A stretch of 64,000 nucleotides of DNA from NCBI GenBank assembly GCA_036924285.1, contig JAYKYS010000014.1, positions 4,774,001 to 4,838,000 on the forward strand, written 5' to 3'. The DNA is from Asterella californica (Eukaryota > Streptophyta > Marchantiopsida > Marchantiales > Aytoniaceae). The notes beneath the pieces were generated by a model. That model had not been told where the DNA came from. It saw only the letters and a list, made by a program, of their open reading frames with translations, and ran no database searches. Below are positions 1-11,227 of this stretch, in pieces. Every line of letters begins with the position of its first letter. Position 1 is the first letter of the stretch. The translations under genes and the position numbers were made by a program.

Positions 1-1783
1 CGATTCGTGCGTCAAGTATTCTCTGCTCCAGGATGCTCTTGAGATCAGTTGAAGTCTCAATATCAGCTGCCAACTTATAAGCCGGTCCTTTCCCTTTCTC
101 TTGGGCAGTAAACTGTCTACCAGCAGTCGTTGGCTCCTGCTGGGATCTCTGCACGTCCTCCATCGGACCTGGTGCAGGTGGAGGAGCTGCAGAAGTAGAA
201 GGGATGTCTTCAGGAGGAGCCGCTCGTCTCCTCGTGACCCTCCGTCTATCTCCAGTCTCCTCTGGAACTCCAGTATCAAGTTCAGAAGCTTCTCGCCGCC
301 TCTTCTCCTCCACAGAAGCATCCTGCCAGTGAACGTGTCTATCCACGTCCAAGAATGCTTTGATAGACGCAGCATCAACAGGATCTCCCCACCCTGTGAC
401 CCTACGGATAGTTTCTGCTCCTCTCTTCAGTACTTCAGAAGGAACTTGAAAAGGTTTCTTCTCAGTAGTCCTATCTAGCAACGTAGGACTAGAAGAAACT
501 TCAATGTGACCGGCATATACATCAGGATTTACCGGTGGTGCCATCAATGCATGTACAGTTGCAGCAGCTGTAATCTGAGGCAAACTTCTCATGCCTCCTC
601 GTCCAAACTGCGTGCTTAGAGGCTCTCCAGTAGAAGAAAGGTGCAGCCTACCGTTCTGATAGCGAACCACACCATCTCGCAGAGCAGCCGTGAGCTCTTG
701 ACAGTCCCCTCGGAAATGATCTTGACTGTCACACCAGATACATCTACGAACAGGAGCACCTCCTGGACGTGCAGCAGCAGGCGCCGGTGGCTGCTCTCTC
801 TGCAGACCAGCTAGCTCCACCTTCAGTTCTCTCATCTGCCGAATCAGATCTTCGATCTGATTCTGCTGTCCATGGTTCTCCGCAGGTCTTTGAATCGGTG
901 CCCTTTGTGCAGGAACTGGCACGACTGGCATCAAAGGTACTGCAGCCGGGACAGCAGGTCTGAGAGCAGGAGCCGGAGGTTGCTGTACTTGAGGAGCAGA
1001 GCGAGGTTGAGCGGTCACTTCTGCAAGCGGACGTCCTCCCACAGCCACTCTTCCACACCTTTGTCTCGTCAATACAGCCACAGCATCCTCAACTCTCCCC
1101 CAATCGGTAGTAACTCCTCCTTCAGCCGATCGGTCAGCCAACATAAAGCATAACCGATCTGCCGTAGCATCATCGATAGCTTGCAGAAAAAGTTCAGTTC
1201 TCCTAGCATCTAAAGTGATGCGCTCTAGAGTTGAAAGTTGTCGATACCTCCGATCAAACTCTCTCAACATCTCATTCAGACTCATCATACGACCAGGTTG
1301 CTGCTCAACCCAGTCCAGAAACGTTCTTCTAGTGATCCTCTCTGAATCTTCTTCGAGAAACTCCTCTCGAAGAGACCGCTCGAAACTCATCCAGACACCT
1401 AGATTTCTTCTTTGTACATCCCTAACTTGGTCCCGCAACTCAGGGATTACAGCTAACTCAAAACTGGTTATCATCTCTATATCCGTAACTCTAACCAGTT
1501 CCATCTCTCCTCTGTATTCACGCAGATACCTAGAAATATCTCTACCATCAAATCTACCACATCTATTAACTATCGCTTGCAAAGCTTTGGTAGATTTCAA
1601 CTCACCCCCTCCAACGATCGGATGCTGTTGGACCAGGGCCGCAAGCGTCTTCAAGATCTCAGCTGTATCGAGACCAGATGCAAATGCCGCTGCCATCGCA
1701 GGGGCTACAGTAGGTGCTGCAGCAGACGTAGATGCAGCAGCCGTAGAGGTAGCACCAGCAGCGCTTCCGCTCTTCCGATCCAT
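1..1783 (-). CDS. Ty3/gypsy-type gag polyprotein, N-terminal part (runs off the left edge)
   Basis: Reading the minus strand from the ATG at 1783-1781, the frame stays open for 594 codons to base 1 with no stop, so the gene continues outside the window. An in-frame stop lies a few codons upstream and the start context (AAG ATG G) is good. The protein has an Ala/Thr-rich N-terminus (about residues 5-40), then a helical capsid-like region (residues ~65-240; motifs FDGRDISRYL, FELAVIPELR, RTELFLQAIDD), a Pro-rich linker, a coiled segment, and a CCHC zinc knuckle C-x2-C-x4-H-x4-C starting near residue 348 (CIWCDSQDHFRGDC). The layout is that of a retrotransposon nucleocapsid protein, which packages element RNA. 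The same fold and knuckle occur in the broken gag at 11,377-12,990. The C-terminal end (LKSILEQRILDARI) resembles the linker before protease in gypsy elements; that reading is inference. The intact frame suggests a recent insertion. Confidence 0.85.
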   Translation of the reverse strand, partial: MDRKSGSAAGATSTAAASTSAAAPTVAPAMAAAFASGLDTAEILKTLAALVQQHPIVGGGELKSTKALQAIVNRCGRFDGRDISRYLREYRGEMELVRVTDIEMITSFELAVIPELRDQVRDVQRRNLGVWMSFERSLREEFLEEDSERITRRTFLDWVEQQPGRMMSLNEMLREFDRRYRQLSTLERITLDARRTELFLQAIDDATADRLCFMLADRSAEGGVTTDWGRVEDAVAVLTRQRCGRVAVGGRPLAEVTAQPRSAPQVQQPPAPALRPAVPAAVPLMPVVPVPAQRAPIQRPAENHGQQNQIEDLIRQMRELKVELAGLQREQPPAPAAARPGGAPVRRCIWCDSQDHFRGDCQELTAALRDGVVRYQNGRLHLSSTGEPLSTQFGRGGMRSLPQITAAATVHALMAPPVNPDVYAGHIEVSSSPTLLDRTTEKKPFQVPSEVLKRGAETIRRVTGWGDPVDAASIKAFLDVDRHVHWQDASVEEKRRREASELDTGVPEETGDRRRVTRRRAAPPEDIPSTSAAPPPAPGPMEDVQRSQQEPTTAGRQFTAQEKGKGPAYKLAADIETSTDLKSILEQRILDARI

Positions 1784-3524
1784 CTTCCTCTTCGTCTTAG
1801 AACTCAACTCCACGATCAATCACCCCAAGAAGCCTCTCAGTGGAAGCAACAGATTGTATGTCGAGGCGAGAGTTTCCTGGGAAGGGCGAACCTTCTAGCT
1901 GTGATACGATCGTGAAGAAGAGGGCGAAAATCACACACGGAATACGGATCGCAAGAGAACACACCACCACGATTTCGCTCCGGCCAAGATAAAACACACG
2001 GCGTGCAAGTAGATCTTCAACTCCAGGTCATTCAGATTTGCAAAGCTCACGTTCAGTAACTCAGAATATCAGAAAACTGCTCCTGTGAAGCACCAGCGCG
2101 TTCACCTAGAAGCTTCCCGTTTTCTATTCAGAAAGATACACGTACAAGTTCTTGGTCTCCTCTCTACTCGATTCTGCTCTCTACTCTCAATCCCTCGATA
2201 TCAAAACTCTGATCAGTCAGAAAATCTCCTCCTAGCCCTTCGATTCCCTCTACTCGATAGCTTCCGCACAGTAAATTCTACACTGCTCGATGATCGACAA
2301 ACTGCGATAATAGTCTGAGAATTCTCTCCCTCCGGAGTACACCCCTCTGGGTTTTCCTCCACCCTACGTAACCTTCACTGTCACCTGGCAGAGGTAAAAG
2401 ACGCCCTAAACAGATGGCAGCAGAAAATTAAATCACTGATAATACATCTACACGTAAGAAGACTATTTCACTAAGCTTCGCAGATTCATCTGTACGGACG
2501 GCCACCGTTTCGACCGTACAGTCAGCATCTACCACGTCCATCCGAAGTAACTCCACCACGGCTACCTCTGGCCACCGGAATCACCTCGTTCTGACACGTG
2601 GAGCCCGAGTTATCATCATTGTCGTTTCCCGGCCCCCTTAAACTTCGAAGTGCCGTAAGTATTGCCTCATGTATCAGTTTCACTTGATTTTTCGACCCAA
2701 GTGAATAATATTTCGAACTCTACATTTTTCTACAAAAGAATTGGTACCGACTTGGAGTATCTTTGATGCCATCTCGCTACCCCAGGACTTAGAGGGCCGC
2801 AACCAAATTCGTACTAATTACCCCGCCAACCCGAAGGTGAGAGGTCCATTTCGAAACCCGGTGGTAATCTCCCTCTAGCATCCACACTAGGTGACTGCAC
2901 TAGTGCAGGGGTAGAAGGAGGCGTCCCGCATTCACGGTACGTTTAAGGGACATCTAGTGTCCCGCCCCTAGGCAACTTGGTGCCCCTCATATTCCCCCGA
3001 AGGGGCCAGCCTACTCCAAGCCGGTTGTGAGTCTGAAGGGATTTGATCCGGAGACCTCCTCCCTACAAGTTTCTCAGCTACACCACGGAAGCTGATCTCA
3101 CAACTGGTTTTGAAGACCAGTTTCTAAGCTAATATGCTAGAAAGCTGCGGTATTTCGTCTTTCCTTTGCTAACACGAAGTGCCATAACTTTCTCTAAACA
3201 TGCTCTTTTTGTACATTTCGAATTTTAAACAAATACTACATACTACAATCTACATGGGAAAAATCTAAAAAGTATTTTTCGAACTCACTCAGATTTATGG
3301 TAAATTTCCCGGTATCAGAAATCTTGTAGAAGAACTCCAAGTAACTTTTCGCTTGCAACTCCGTTTGCAACTTTTGAACATACCACGGTGATCAGCGCGA
3401 CGAGACCTACGCCGTGGTGTTTTCAGATTTTCGAATGGGCACTTCCTCCAGAATCGACTTCTCTGAGGTCTTAGCTTCACTCAAAGAGATGAACTTCTAA
3501 CTGAGAGGTGAATTATTCACTACG
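1784..3524. other. Non-coding leader / probable LTR-side sequence of the minus-strand gag element
   Basis: This lies 5' of the gag start on the minus strand, where the element's leader and 5' LTR would be. I found no second LTR copy, because the partner would be off the left edge, so LTR borders cannot be set. No clear primer binding site was recognised. Apart from the tRNA-like segment at 3,021-3,107 I see no gene; short open frames here have no recognisable features. Confidence 0.4.
3021..3107 (-). repeat. tRNA-like segment with A and B boxes inside an inverted repeat (SINE head or tRNA relic)
   Basis: On the minus strand TGGTGTAGCTG (3085-3075) fits the RNA polymerase III A-box consensus TRGYNNARNNG at every position, and GGATCAAATCC (3049-3039) is a good B box; the boxes are 36 bases apart, as in tRNA genes. 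The segment is enclosed by an 11-bp inverted repeat with one mismatch (3021-3031 and 3097-3107; core TTGTGAG/CTCACAA). The T stem does not pair well, so a functional tRNA is unlikely. A tRNA-derived SINE head is the likeliest explanation; its body would run toward lower coordinates. No poly-A or poly-T tail was identified. Confidence 0.4.
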
Positions 3525-5795
3525 TGAAATAATTCACATCACGACACCGCGGGTAGGAAGCTTCTTAGCTTAGCTAGAGAATGGAACGACGAGTCCAGAG
3601 CGATGTTGGTAGAGTGCAAGGAGAGCATTTCTCGGTACTTGGATCGGCAGATAGAAGGAGTGAAGACACTCTATGGTCTTCTCTTGATTCTGCCACCCGC
3701 AACTGCATCTTCCCAAGCTCTCGTACCATCGACCGGATCAGACTTGGAGAAGGAGGAGTTCGACCTCGTTGTCCACTTGGTAGTGACAGCGTTGGAAGCC
3801 GAGAAGATCCCGGAAGAAGCCCCGGAAGACAAGATGTCTTCTCGAAGGTAGGAAGAAGAGCTGTCTTCTCAGATATTCCGAGTAGAGGAAGCGACTTCCT
3901 CGGACCCTTATGAGGTCACCATGGCTCCCAATGTCGAACTAGTGCCTCAGAAGAGCGAGGAAACACAAGTCGACCCAGCTTCTCAGAAGACGCTTCCGTC
4001 TTCCGAAGCAGAAGCAGAAGCAGAAGTAGCAGAAGCAGCAGCAGCAGAGCCAGCGATGACTATTGAGGAGGAAGCCACCTTAGTGACACCCGAGGTAATT
4101 GCTTCCCAGCTTATTAGAAGCCGAGCTAGGAGTTCAGGTAGGAGCAGGTCCAATAGAGATTGCAGCCGAGCAATCAAAGTAGGTAGCACAGCGCAGTTGA
4201 TTTTGTCCAAACTTAGTAGGAACCGAACATGCTGTCTTAGGAGGTGGCAGTTTTAGAGTAATATTAGATCGATGATCATGTGGCAGTGTAGGCAGCGCAG
4301 GAGTAGTAAGGTGGATGGCTAATTAGGAAGAGGAACCGCTTGCATGTGGGGTTGGCAGCCTTTTGACAGCGTCCATCTCTCCCTGGTTGTAGTCGAGGAT
4401 TGGAAGGGATTCTCTCTGCGCCTCAAGGCAGCTGCATAAGTAAGATGACATAGTAGGATTTTACACACATTAAGCACACTGAGTACACTATGCGCGCATA
4501 CGCATCATTGTGAGTAGGGACGCATTACGCACAGTGCACACTACACCCAATATTAGAGATATACGAATAGATTTGGATTATACCGGAGGGGTCTGCATGT
4601 TCGTTGCCAACAGTGGTTCGAAGATGTAGATGGAGGTAGTGGACAATTTAGGAGCAAGGAACGGCATCCTCGTGTAGGCCTACTGGCTAGACTAGTGTGT
4701 CGAGGAGTAGGAGCAGAAAGTAGAGGGAGTGAGCTTCCCAACACCAATGTGCCTTCTTCTCGAGGAATGGATTGCTGATTTGAGTGCAGAAGCTTAATCC
4801 GTGTCTTCTGGACAGTGAGTTCTCTTGAATTTACTCCCGATTGTGCATGAGAAGCATTTTTCTTGGGTGGCGGAGACTGTAAGCAGTTGTGCAGATTCGC
4901 AGCTTGGCTCGTCCAGTGGAAACACTTCGGATCCACGTACGGACGGTCTTATGGATAAGGGATCTCAGAAGACAGAGTAGTCGAAGCAGCGAGAGAAGAA
5001 GAAAGAAGCCTTCTTCCCACAACAGAAGACGACATCCTCAAGTAGAAGACTGTGTAACTGTACGTACGTTTGTTGTCTTCCTCCCCAAACTATTAAGCAG
5101 GGATGGCTTGTTAGTCAGGATCCGGACTAGAAGCCTGTCGGAGTCTTAATTTCTTATTCTTATCTTGTCTTTCTCTCGTTTGGATTTTCTCTTCTTCCCC
5201 ATCTTCCCTCATCTTCCTCATCTTCTTACCTTTTTCTAGTGAGTTTCCGAGACTTCTATTGAGCTTCCGTGAAGGTGAATGTCGTTGTAGTGCTGTAGGA
5301 AGACCGTTTCCGTAGGCAGAAGCCTGGGAAGGTTATAGGGGGCATACACCATGTGATTAATCTAACCCGTTGGAATGTGGGAGAGTAAGGTGTAACAGCC
5401 GTTGCTAGTCAACTTCTACGAAGCAGGAGTAGTCTTCTGGAGGTGTGAGAAGCCGAGTTGAACCCCCAGAAGCCAAGAATTGCTTCGAGAAGACGGTACT
5501 GAGAAGATCGGAAGAAGCGACCTGGAAGCAGGAAGCGTCTTCTCAAGCTTTCCTGTAGATAGTTGTGTGATATTTTAGTTAGTAGTTGTTTGTTTAGGTC
5601 TAGAGCACCTTTTGAAGGGTCTGGAAGTCGTGTGATTTTTATGAGAAGACGGGATTTCTAGGCAAAACCCGTGTGTTTGTGTATTTGAACAGATCTTAGA
5701 ACTTAGAGCAGCGTTACTTGTGCAAATCCTCTGTGGGAATGATATCTTGTATACTAAATGGGCAAAAGGAGTAATCCTGTGACACTACAGCGCAC
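3525..5795 (+). pseudogene. Coiled-coil repeat family, copy D (C-terminal half and 3' region)
   Basis: Frames at 3,603-3,851 and 3,921-4,256 read as one protein broken by a frameshift. Key blocks are MLVECKESISRYLDRQ, DLEKEEFDLVVHLVVTALE, SQIFRVEEATSSDP, and a Glu/Ala-rich tract. The same blocks occur in the same order in copy C (63.2-60.6 kb, minus), and the first two in copy A (9.4-8.0 kb, minus). The non-coding 3' part also matches copy C: around 5,100 (GGGATGGCTTGTTAG) and 5,550-5,760 (GTGTGATATTTTAGTTRGTA). Copy C therefore shows that this is a transcript-like unit of over 2 kb. The product is unrecognised; it is acidic, Lys/Glu-rich and probably coiled-coil. It is broken by at least one shift and several stops. 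Confidence 0.6.
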
Positions 5796-6090
5796 GGGAA
5801 GAAGCTACTCTTCTCGTGTTCCGAGGTGGAAGATCTCTCTCCATGGTAGAAACGGTCCTCTTTACTACGCTTCCTCGCATTGCAGTAGGAGTATCCATCC
5901 ATCCTTCGTCTTCTGGAGTTTTCGGAAGACTCCTTGGTGTTGCAGAAGCGGTCTTCTGCGCAGCTCGAGTACTCAATGACTCCTCTTGTGAGTCGGACTC
6001 CGATCCAGAATGAATGATCGAGAAGGAGGTGGTCTCCCTAGGTACACTCCTAGGACCCATCTTCCTTGGTGGTATCGCGTCTTCCGACCC
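5757..6090 (-). pseudogene. Coiled-coil repeat family, copy B (N-terminal fragment)
   Basis: The minus-strand frame contains DAIPPRKMGPRS, HSGSESDSQEE, AQKTASATPRSLPKT and RDLPPRNTRRVASSR. These match copy A (8.7-9.05 kb) block for block. It starts exactly where the gypsy reverse transcriptase fragment loses similarity (about 6,085-6,095) and ends against the 3' end of copy D, so both borders are rearrangement junctions. Function is unknown. The Ser/Asp-rich stretch and basic tail suggest a disordered region. There is no start codon of its own that I would trust. Confidence 0.55.
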
Positions 6091-7990
6091 ACCACCACAA
6101 TCTCTGACATTCCAAAACGAGATTTGATATCTGACAGAGTGAGGTGTACCTCTTCCAAGCGCATCAGAATCTTCTCCACATCTCGGATGTGGTCTACAAC
6201 GAACTTTCTGCAACCATCAGAAGTCACAGCTTCGTCTGTGTCTTCTACCGGATAGCCTTTCATGAGAATATCATCCAGAAATGAGATAGTGACCTCAAGT
6301 ACAAACTCCCGTAACACCTTATGCATCGCATTCTACATATGGACTACTGAGTTTGTTGCATCTTGAGGAAGAGTACACATCCGCATCAATCCCAAAGGTG
6401 TACGCATGGTAGTCAAGTCTCTACTCTCCAAAGCAAGCTGAAACTGATCGTAACCTGAAAATAGATCTCCAATAGAATAGATAGATCTTCCAGCAAATGC
6501 CTCAGCTACTTCATCAACCACAGGTCCTGTCTCAACGTTTCGAATCGTGATGTTGTTGGCAGGCTGCAAGTCTTGGATGAAGCGTAAGGCCCTTGTCTTC
6601 TTAAGTAATGTGAACCATCGGCTAGAGTACGGAGCCATAGATGGTTCGAGAATACCCATCCGCATCCTCTCCTTCAGTAACTCAATAACCTTCGATAGTA
6701 AGGCACGAGGGACTGGAATCGGCTTCAAGTCTCAAGGTACGTGAGGAACAGTGAAAATAACCATCGGAGCTATCACACTAGGATCCACACAAATCAATCT
6801 CTTCAACTGAGAAAGAAAATGCCTTACCATAGCTAACTATCATCTGCTCAAAAGCTCGTTTCTCCACTTCAGTCAAGAAGCCACCCCCTCCTATCTAGAG
6901 TTGCTCGAGTGTCTCTTGAGTAAACTTGTGTCCTATCTGTTTAGGATCTCTTAATACAGACTGAGTGGTCGTTAACTCCATCTGCTGATGTGAATCAACA
7001 GGTAACTGGGTCGCCACTGGTTTCACCTTCTTCGCTACAGTTTTGTATTTGGTGTGAACCTCTGCTTCTTCACGAGAGCCACACCAGCAGATTGTATCCT
7101 TCCATCCACTCTCCAGTCTCGGATGAGGACGAGATTGCAAGCACGAGGTAATCTTCTCATAGATCTTACGAGAGTGGATAGGGATCACCACCCTTCCTCC
7201 CATCTGCTCCATCAACCTATCATCATCCAGCCAACGAACAAAAGACTGTACACCTACAAACTTCTCGTAAACACCAGAAATCATCTCATCTTCGTTTAGA
7301 ACTCCTGTACAATGCAGATTTGCTACATATTTCTCCATCTGCATTCTACTCTTCTCAGTCAGATCCTCTACTCGTGTGAACTCACTCCAATCATCAGAAC
7401 TGAAAGCCATCAACCCAGATTTCCAACTATGTACAATGTAGCAGTTTTTAGAATCTTGAGCAATCTCTTCGTCAGCCTCCTGTGATCCCACAGGCTGCTC
7501 AAGCGGGATCATAGTAGTAGCAGATCCATCACTCTTGGTATCCCGACCTACAAGAGTGGTTTCTGAAAACCCTTGCTCCTGCAGATAGGAGAATCTCTCA
7601 AAGTCTGTCGGTTTCGTTTGTGATTCGTACGAACGGTCAAAAACTGCACAGAACGTCTATCATCTGGACTACGAATCCTAGCATAGTGAGATCCGTCATC
7701 CATCACCTTCGTCTCCATTCGAACTGCAGTGATATAAGGCTGACCAAGAATCACAAGATATGAAGCAGAAGACTGCACGAAGAAGTGTTGATCTACCTCC
7801 ACATCACCCAACTTCACTCTCACGTTGGGACAAGCGCCGTATAACTCACCCTTCTGTTGTTTGCAGCTCGTAGCACCCAACCATGGTTCAGTTCAATAGG
7901 CCACTGACCTCTCTCGTACACCTATTGTGACATGATGTTGATCTCTGAACCGTGATCAACCAAAGCAGCAACAGGTTCAAGACTTCCAAG
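6091..7990 (-). pseudogene. Truncated Ty3/gypsy pol: retropepsin, linker and reverse transcriptase
   Basis: The reading order on the minus strand is protease (about 7,960-7,560), linker (7,512-6,895) and reverse transcriptase (about 6,895-6,100). The protease has the catalytic block ALVDHGSEINIMS near 7,920-7,960 and SASYLVILGQP. The RT shows FTLLKKTRALRFIQDLQ, the GYDQFQL block, TPLGLMRMC and the catalytic FLDD box near 6,270. The chain ends after that in EIVVVG, so the thumb, RNase H and integrase are missing. Stops and shifts (near 7,890, 6,890, 6,735 and 6,330) split it. It is a dead copy. Coiled-coil family sequence in the same orientation flanks it on both sides (copy A upstream, copy B downstream), with no LTR between. 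Confidence 0.85.
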
Positions 7991-9366
7991 GCGAACTCAC
8001 TATCAAGTGGACAGCTAGGTCGAACTCCTCCTTCTCTAGATCTCTCCCGTTGCTGATCTTGAGGTATGAGAAGACGTAGTTGTTGGCTAGGGAATTGAGA
8101 GAAGACCGTAAAGTGTCTTCAAGCTCTCAATCTTCCGATCCAGATAGCGGAACATGCTTCCTTGCATTCCACTAGCATCGCCTTGAAATTGTCATCCCAC
8201 TCCTTAGCTAGGGTGAGAAGCTTCCTACGCGCGGTGAAGTTCTTGCGAAATGCTTCCACCATCTGCGCCATAACTCCCTTGGCTCGGGCTTCCGCTTCTT
8301 CTCGGTGCTTCTTCTATGCTACGGCTTGTGCTTCCATGGCTTCTCGCAGTGCTCTCCATGTTGTCTTCTCTTCTACGAGAGTAGTGATCTTATCCTTGAC
8401 CCGCAGAACCTCATGTTCACGTTGTTGTAGACATGCTTGCAACTACTGGTTGCTCTTCCTCAATTGTGCTGACTCCTTGGCAGAAGCAGCTACTTCCACC
8501 TTGTACTTTACTGCAAGCTTCTCCGTGGTGCGGAGGTTGGCTTTAAGCGTGTCCACCTTCTTTTGTTGCATCAGGATGCGTAGAACGAATTCAGGTCGGA
8601 GTGACTTCTCCTGAGCCATCGCACGCTTCTCCACCAACTCCATGACTGGCTGGATATCCAAATAGAAGAAGACACTAAAATTCTTCGAACCTTCTTCTCG
8701 CAGAAGACATGTTCATCCCCACGAATCCATTGAAGACGTCTTCTCTGTCGTCTAGAGGCAAGGATGCCCCTTCCATCACTGTGGTCTTCTGCTTCTGCGT
8801 GCGGGAAGACGCTACTCTTCTCATCTTCCAAGGTGGAAGATCTCTTCTCACTGTAGGAGCGGTTCTCTTCACTGCGCTTCCTCGAGTCGTAGTTGGAATG
8901 TCAATCCACATCTCGGCTTCTGAAGTCTTTGGAAGACTCCCTGTAGTCGCAGAAGTTGTCTTCTGCGTGATCTTGGCGCTCAGCGTCTCCTCTTGGAAAT
9001 TCGACTCCGATCCAGAATGAATGGTCGAGAAAGAGACGCTCTTCTAGACCTCATCTTCCTTGGCGGCAATACGTCTTATGTTCTGCTGGGTCGTCTTCTC
9101 ACACCAGAAGCGTCTTCTGATGAGTGTCTTATCTCGTCCGAGGCACTAAAATGAGGGCAAGATTCACGATCGTTGTCCAGTCTTCTTTTGCTAAGGTCTC
9201 TTCCTTCACCTCGCACTGTCCATACCTCGCCAACTGGTCTCATGTGAGATCCCTCTTGGATACATACAAATAGTAGAAAAACTGGATGAGGTGCCTCTTA
9301 CTGGGGGGCCCAAGTACACCAACTCGGCTTGGATGTAAGCATGGAAGAAGGTGCTCCAATTGACAG
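7985..9366 (-). pseudogene. Coiled-coil repeat family, copy A (longest N-terminal version)
   Basis: Minus-strand blocks in order are NWSTFFHAYIQAELVYLGPP, a piece reading HLIQFFYYLYVSKRDLT in a shifted frame, HSGSESNFQEE-like, QKTTSATTGSLPKT, RDLPPWKMRRVASSR, SARRRFEEF, DIQPVMELVEKRAMAQEKSL, a heptad-rich coiled coil (LRTTEKLAVKYKVE...), EAEARAKGVMAQM, LTLAKEWDD, MLVECKE and EEFDLAVHLIVS. Several stops and shifts break it. Its 5' side is cut at 9,366 by the LTR element, and its 3' end runs straight into the gypsy protease near 7,985. The product is unrecognised; a long coiled-coil protein is what the sequence shows. Confidence 0.6.
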
Positions 9367-11227
9367 TGTCGTGTCGTGGACTCGCTCCTACATGAAATTC
9401 AAACTTCGATGCTTGTCGCTCCAAAGACACTCATGAGAAGATAAGCTAGGCCCCAACTTATGGGTTTTTGGCACCACTTCGGATCTTTGTTTTTATCGCA
9501 CCAGTGGATAGAGCTCTTTGTCAGCTTTCCATAGGCACTTCATCTACTTCGTTTGGACGCCTAGTGGAAAAGTTACAAGATTCGAAAGATGGAGAAAACA
9601 AGCTAGACCTCAGCTTACGGACTTTTGGCGCAACTTCAGATCTTCACTTTCATCACATAGATGGGTGAGCTCTTTGTCATCTTTCCATGGGTATCTTGTT
9701 TACTTCGTTTGGACATCCAGAGAAGAAGTTATGCGATTCGAAAGAAGGCAAAATCAAGCTAGGCCCCTAGTTACTTGCTGACTGGGTATTTAGGGCTTCA
9801 AGCGTTATATCAAAGACGCAAGGGGTCTGCTTCTTATTATTGAGAGGAGATCTGTACGTATAGAGACTGTAACAAGGGGGCAGCTTAGGGGCTAGCTTGC
9901 GTCTGCAACCTGTCAACGGACGGTTCGGGAGATTTAAGAGTCCAATGCAAGCGCGCAAGGCGTCGTTGGGTTCAGATCTGTGCAGGCTACGCACTGGTTC
10001 AAATGGTTTGGGAAGAGACGGATCGGGGAGTGCGTACTGAGTGAAATTGAGACGCAGGAAGCAGATTTGGAGTTTTCAGTTACCTGTGAAGGAGAGTTGG
10101 ACCATTCAGGCCGTTCCGGAGTCCAAACTTGCTGTCCTTGGATCCAACGGGATCAGAACACCGAGTTCTACAGAAAACTGAAGACGATACCAGTTTTCAT
10201 CAGACGGTTTGGAAGTTCTGAGTGAAATTGACTCGCAGGAAAGCGCTTACATCAGATTTTCGTTCACTTGCGACCTGAGGTTGGGCTGTTCTTCGCGATC
10301 GGTGAGCCAAGCTCTTCGTTCTTGATGCCTATGCGATCAGGGAGTCTTCATCTACTCATAGGAGAAGACCGTGTGCGGACTGGATTGTTGGTTTGGGTGT
10401 GGTGAGCAAGTTTGTGCCGCAGGGAGCTGATTTACGTCAGTTTTTTTGTAACTTGCGATCAAATTTCTTGCGTGGTTTTGCAAGGGGAACTCCAAACGAC
10501 TTGTTTGGTGTCTTGTTGGATTCAGGGTAGCTAGATCTATTTGTCAGGGAAGACGAATACCAGTTTAGACGATCCGTTTGTGCGGTGTGTGCGGTTTTAA
10601 GCCGCAGGGAGGAAATTTTGAAGGTTCGATCATCTGCGATCGAAAATCGACGATATCTCGGCTGTTGGGAGTCGGATCTGAAGGTTTCTTGAGTTAACGG
10701 AGTCAGCGGAGGAGACCCTATCGACATCTGAAGTCCGTTCAGCGAAAGGAGGAAGTCCATAGATAGACTTTTTCGGTTTCTTCGCTACGGATTTTGCTCT
10801 TTTGAGTTCGTTAGAGTTCTGGTTGGTTGTATACAGCTTGTGGTAGCTAGGTTTAGCTAAGAGCTTATATATGGATGTGGTTTGGACTTGGGTTTGGATC
10901 GCGTGATACTGCTGTGGCTCTGTTTGTTAGCAAAGGGAAGTTTCTCTTGCTTTGAACTACGCTTCGGTGGTATTGGACCAAGGTTGTGATTCAAGGGCTG
11001 TTTCAGAGGCTTTTGAAGCAGGTTACAGACTGCTCTGGTTTGGTTCTCAGTTCTGTGCTCTTAGAAGAAAGAATCTGCAGTGTACATACATTTGGAGTGT
11101 ATATATCGCAGCATTCGTTTTCGTGGTTGTTTTTCTCTGTCTTGTCTCTTGTTTCAGCACACAACATCTCCACAGTCAGGAACCTCGCGTTTTCTTTGAC
11201 ATCCTTCATGCAATATCCGACACGACA
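9367..11227 (+). repeat. 5' LTR of the gag-only element
   Basis: It is 1,861 bp long and matches the 3' LTR over its first ~640 bp and its last ~65 bp. A TATA-like TATATATG at 10,866-10,873 lies in the part that the 3' copy has lost. Its left portion has internal near-repeats (CAAGCTAGACC...TTTTGGC, at about 9,440 and 9,600). Confidence 0.8.
10866..10873 (+). promoter_or_regulatory. Candidate TATA box in the 5' LTR
   Basis: TATATATG lies about 360 bp before the LTR end and about 510 bp before the gag ATG. The position is reasonable for an LTR promoter; no other promoter element was identified. Confidence 0.35.

Noticed and set aside
101..478. Arg/Ser-rich plus-strand frame
   Set aside because: It lies antisense to the C-terminal part of the gag frame and has no motif.
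1215..1898. Open frame of 227 codons on the plus strand
   Set aside because: It is antisense to the gag gene, whose minus-strand frame has the recognisable capsid and zinc-knuckle features; the plus frame shows low-complexity shadow composition.
8162..8614. 150-codon plus-strand frame
   Set aside because: It is antisense to the coiled-coil region of family copy A, whose minus-strand blocks recur in three other copies.
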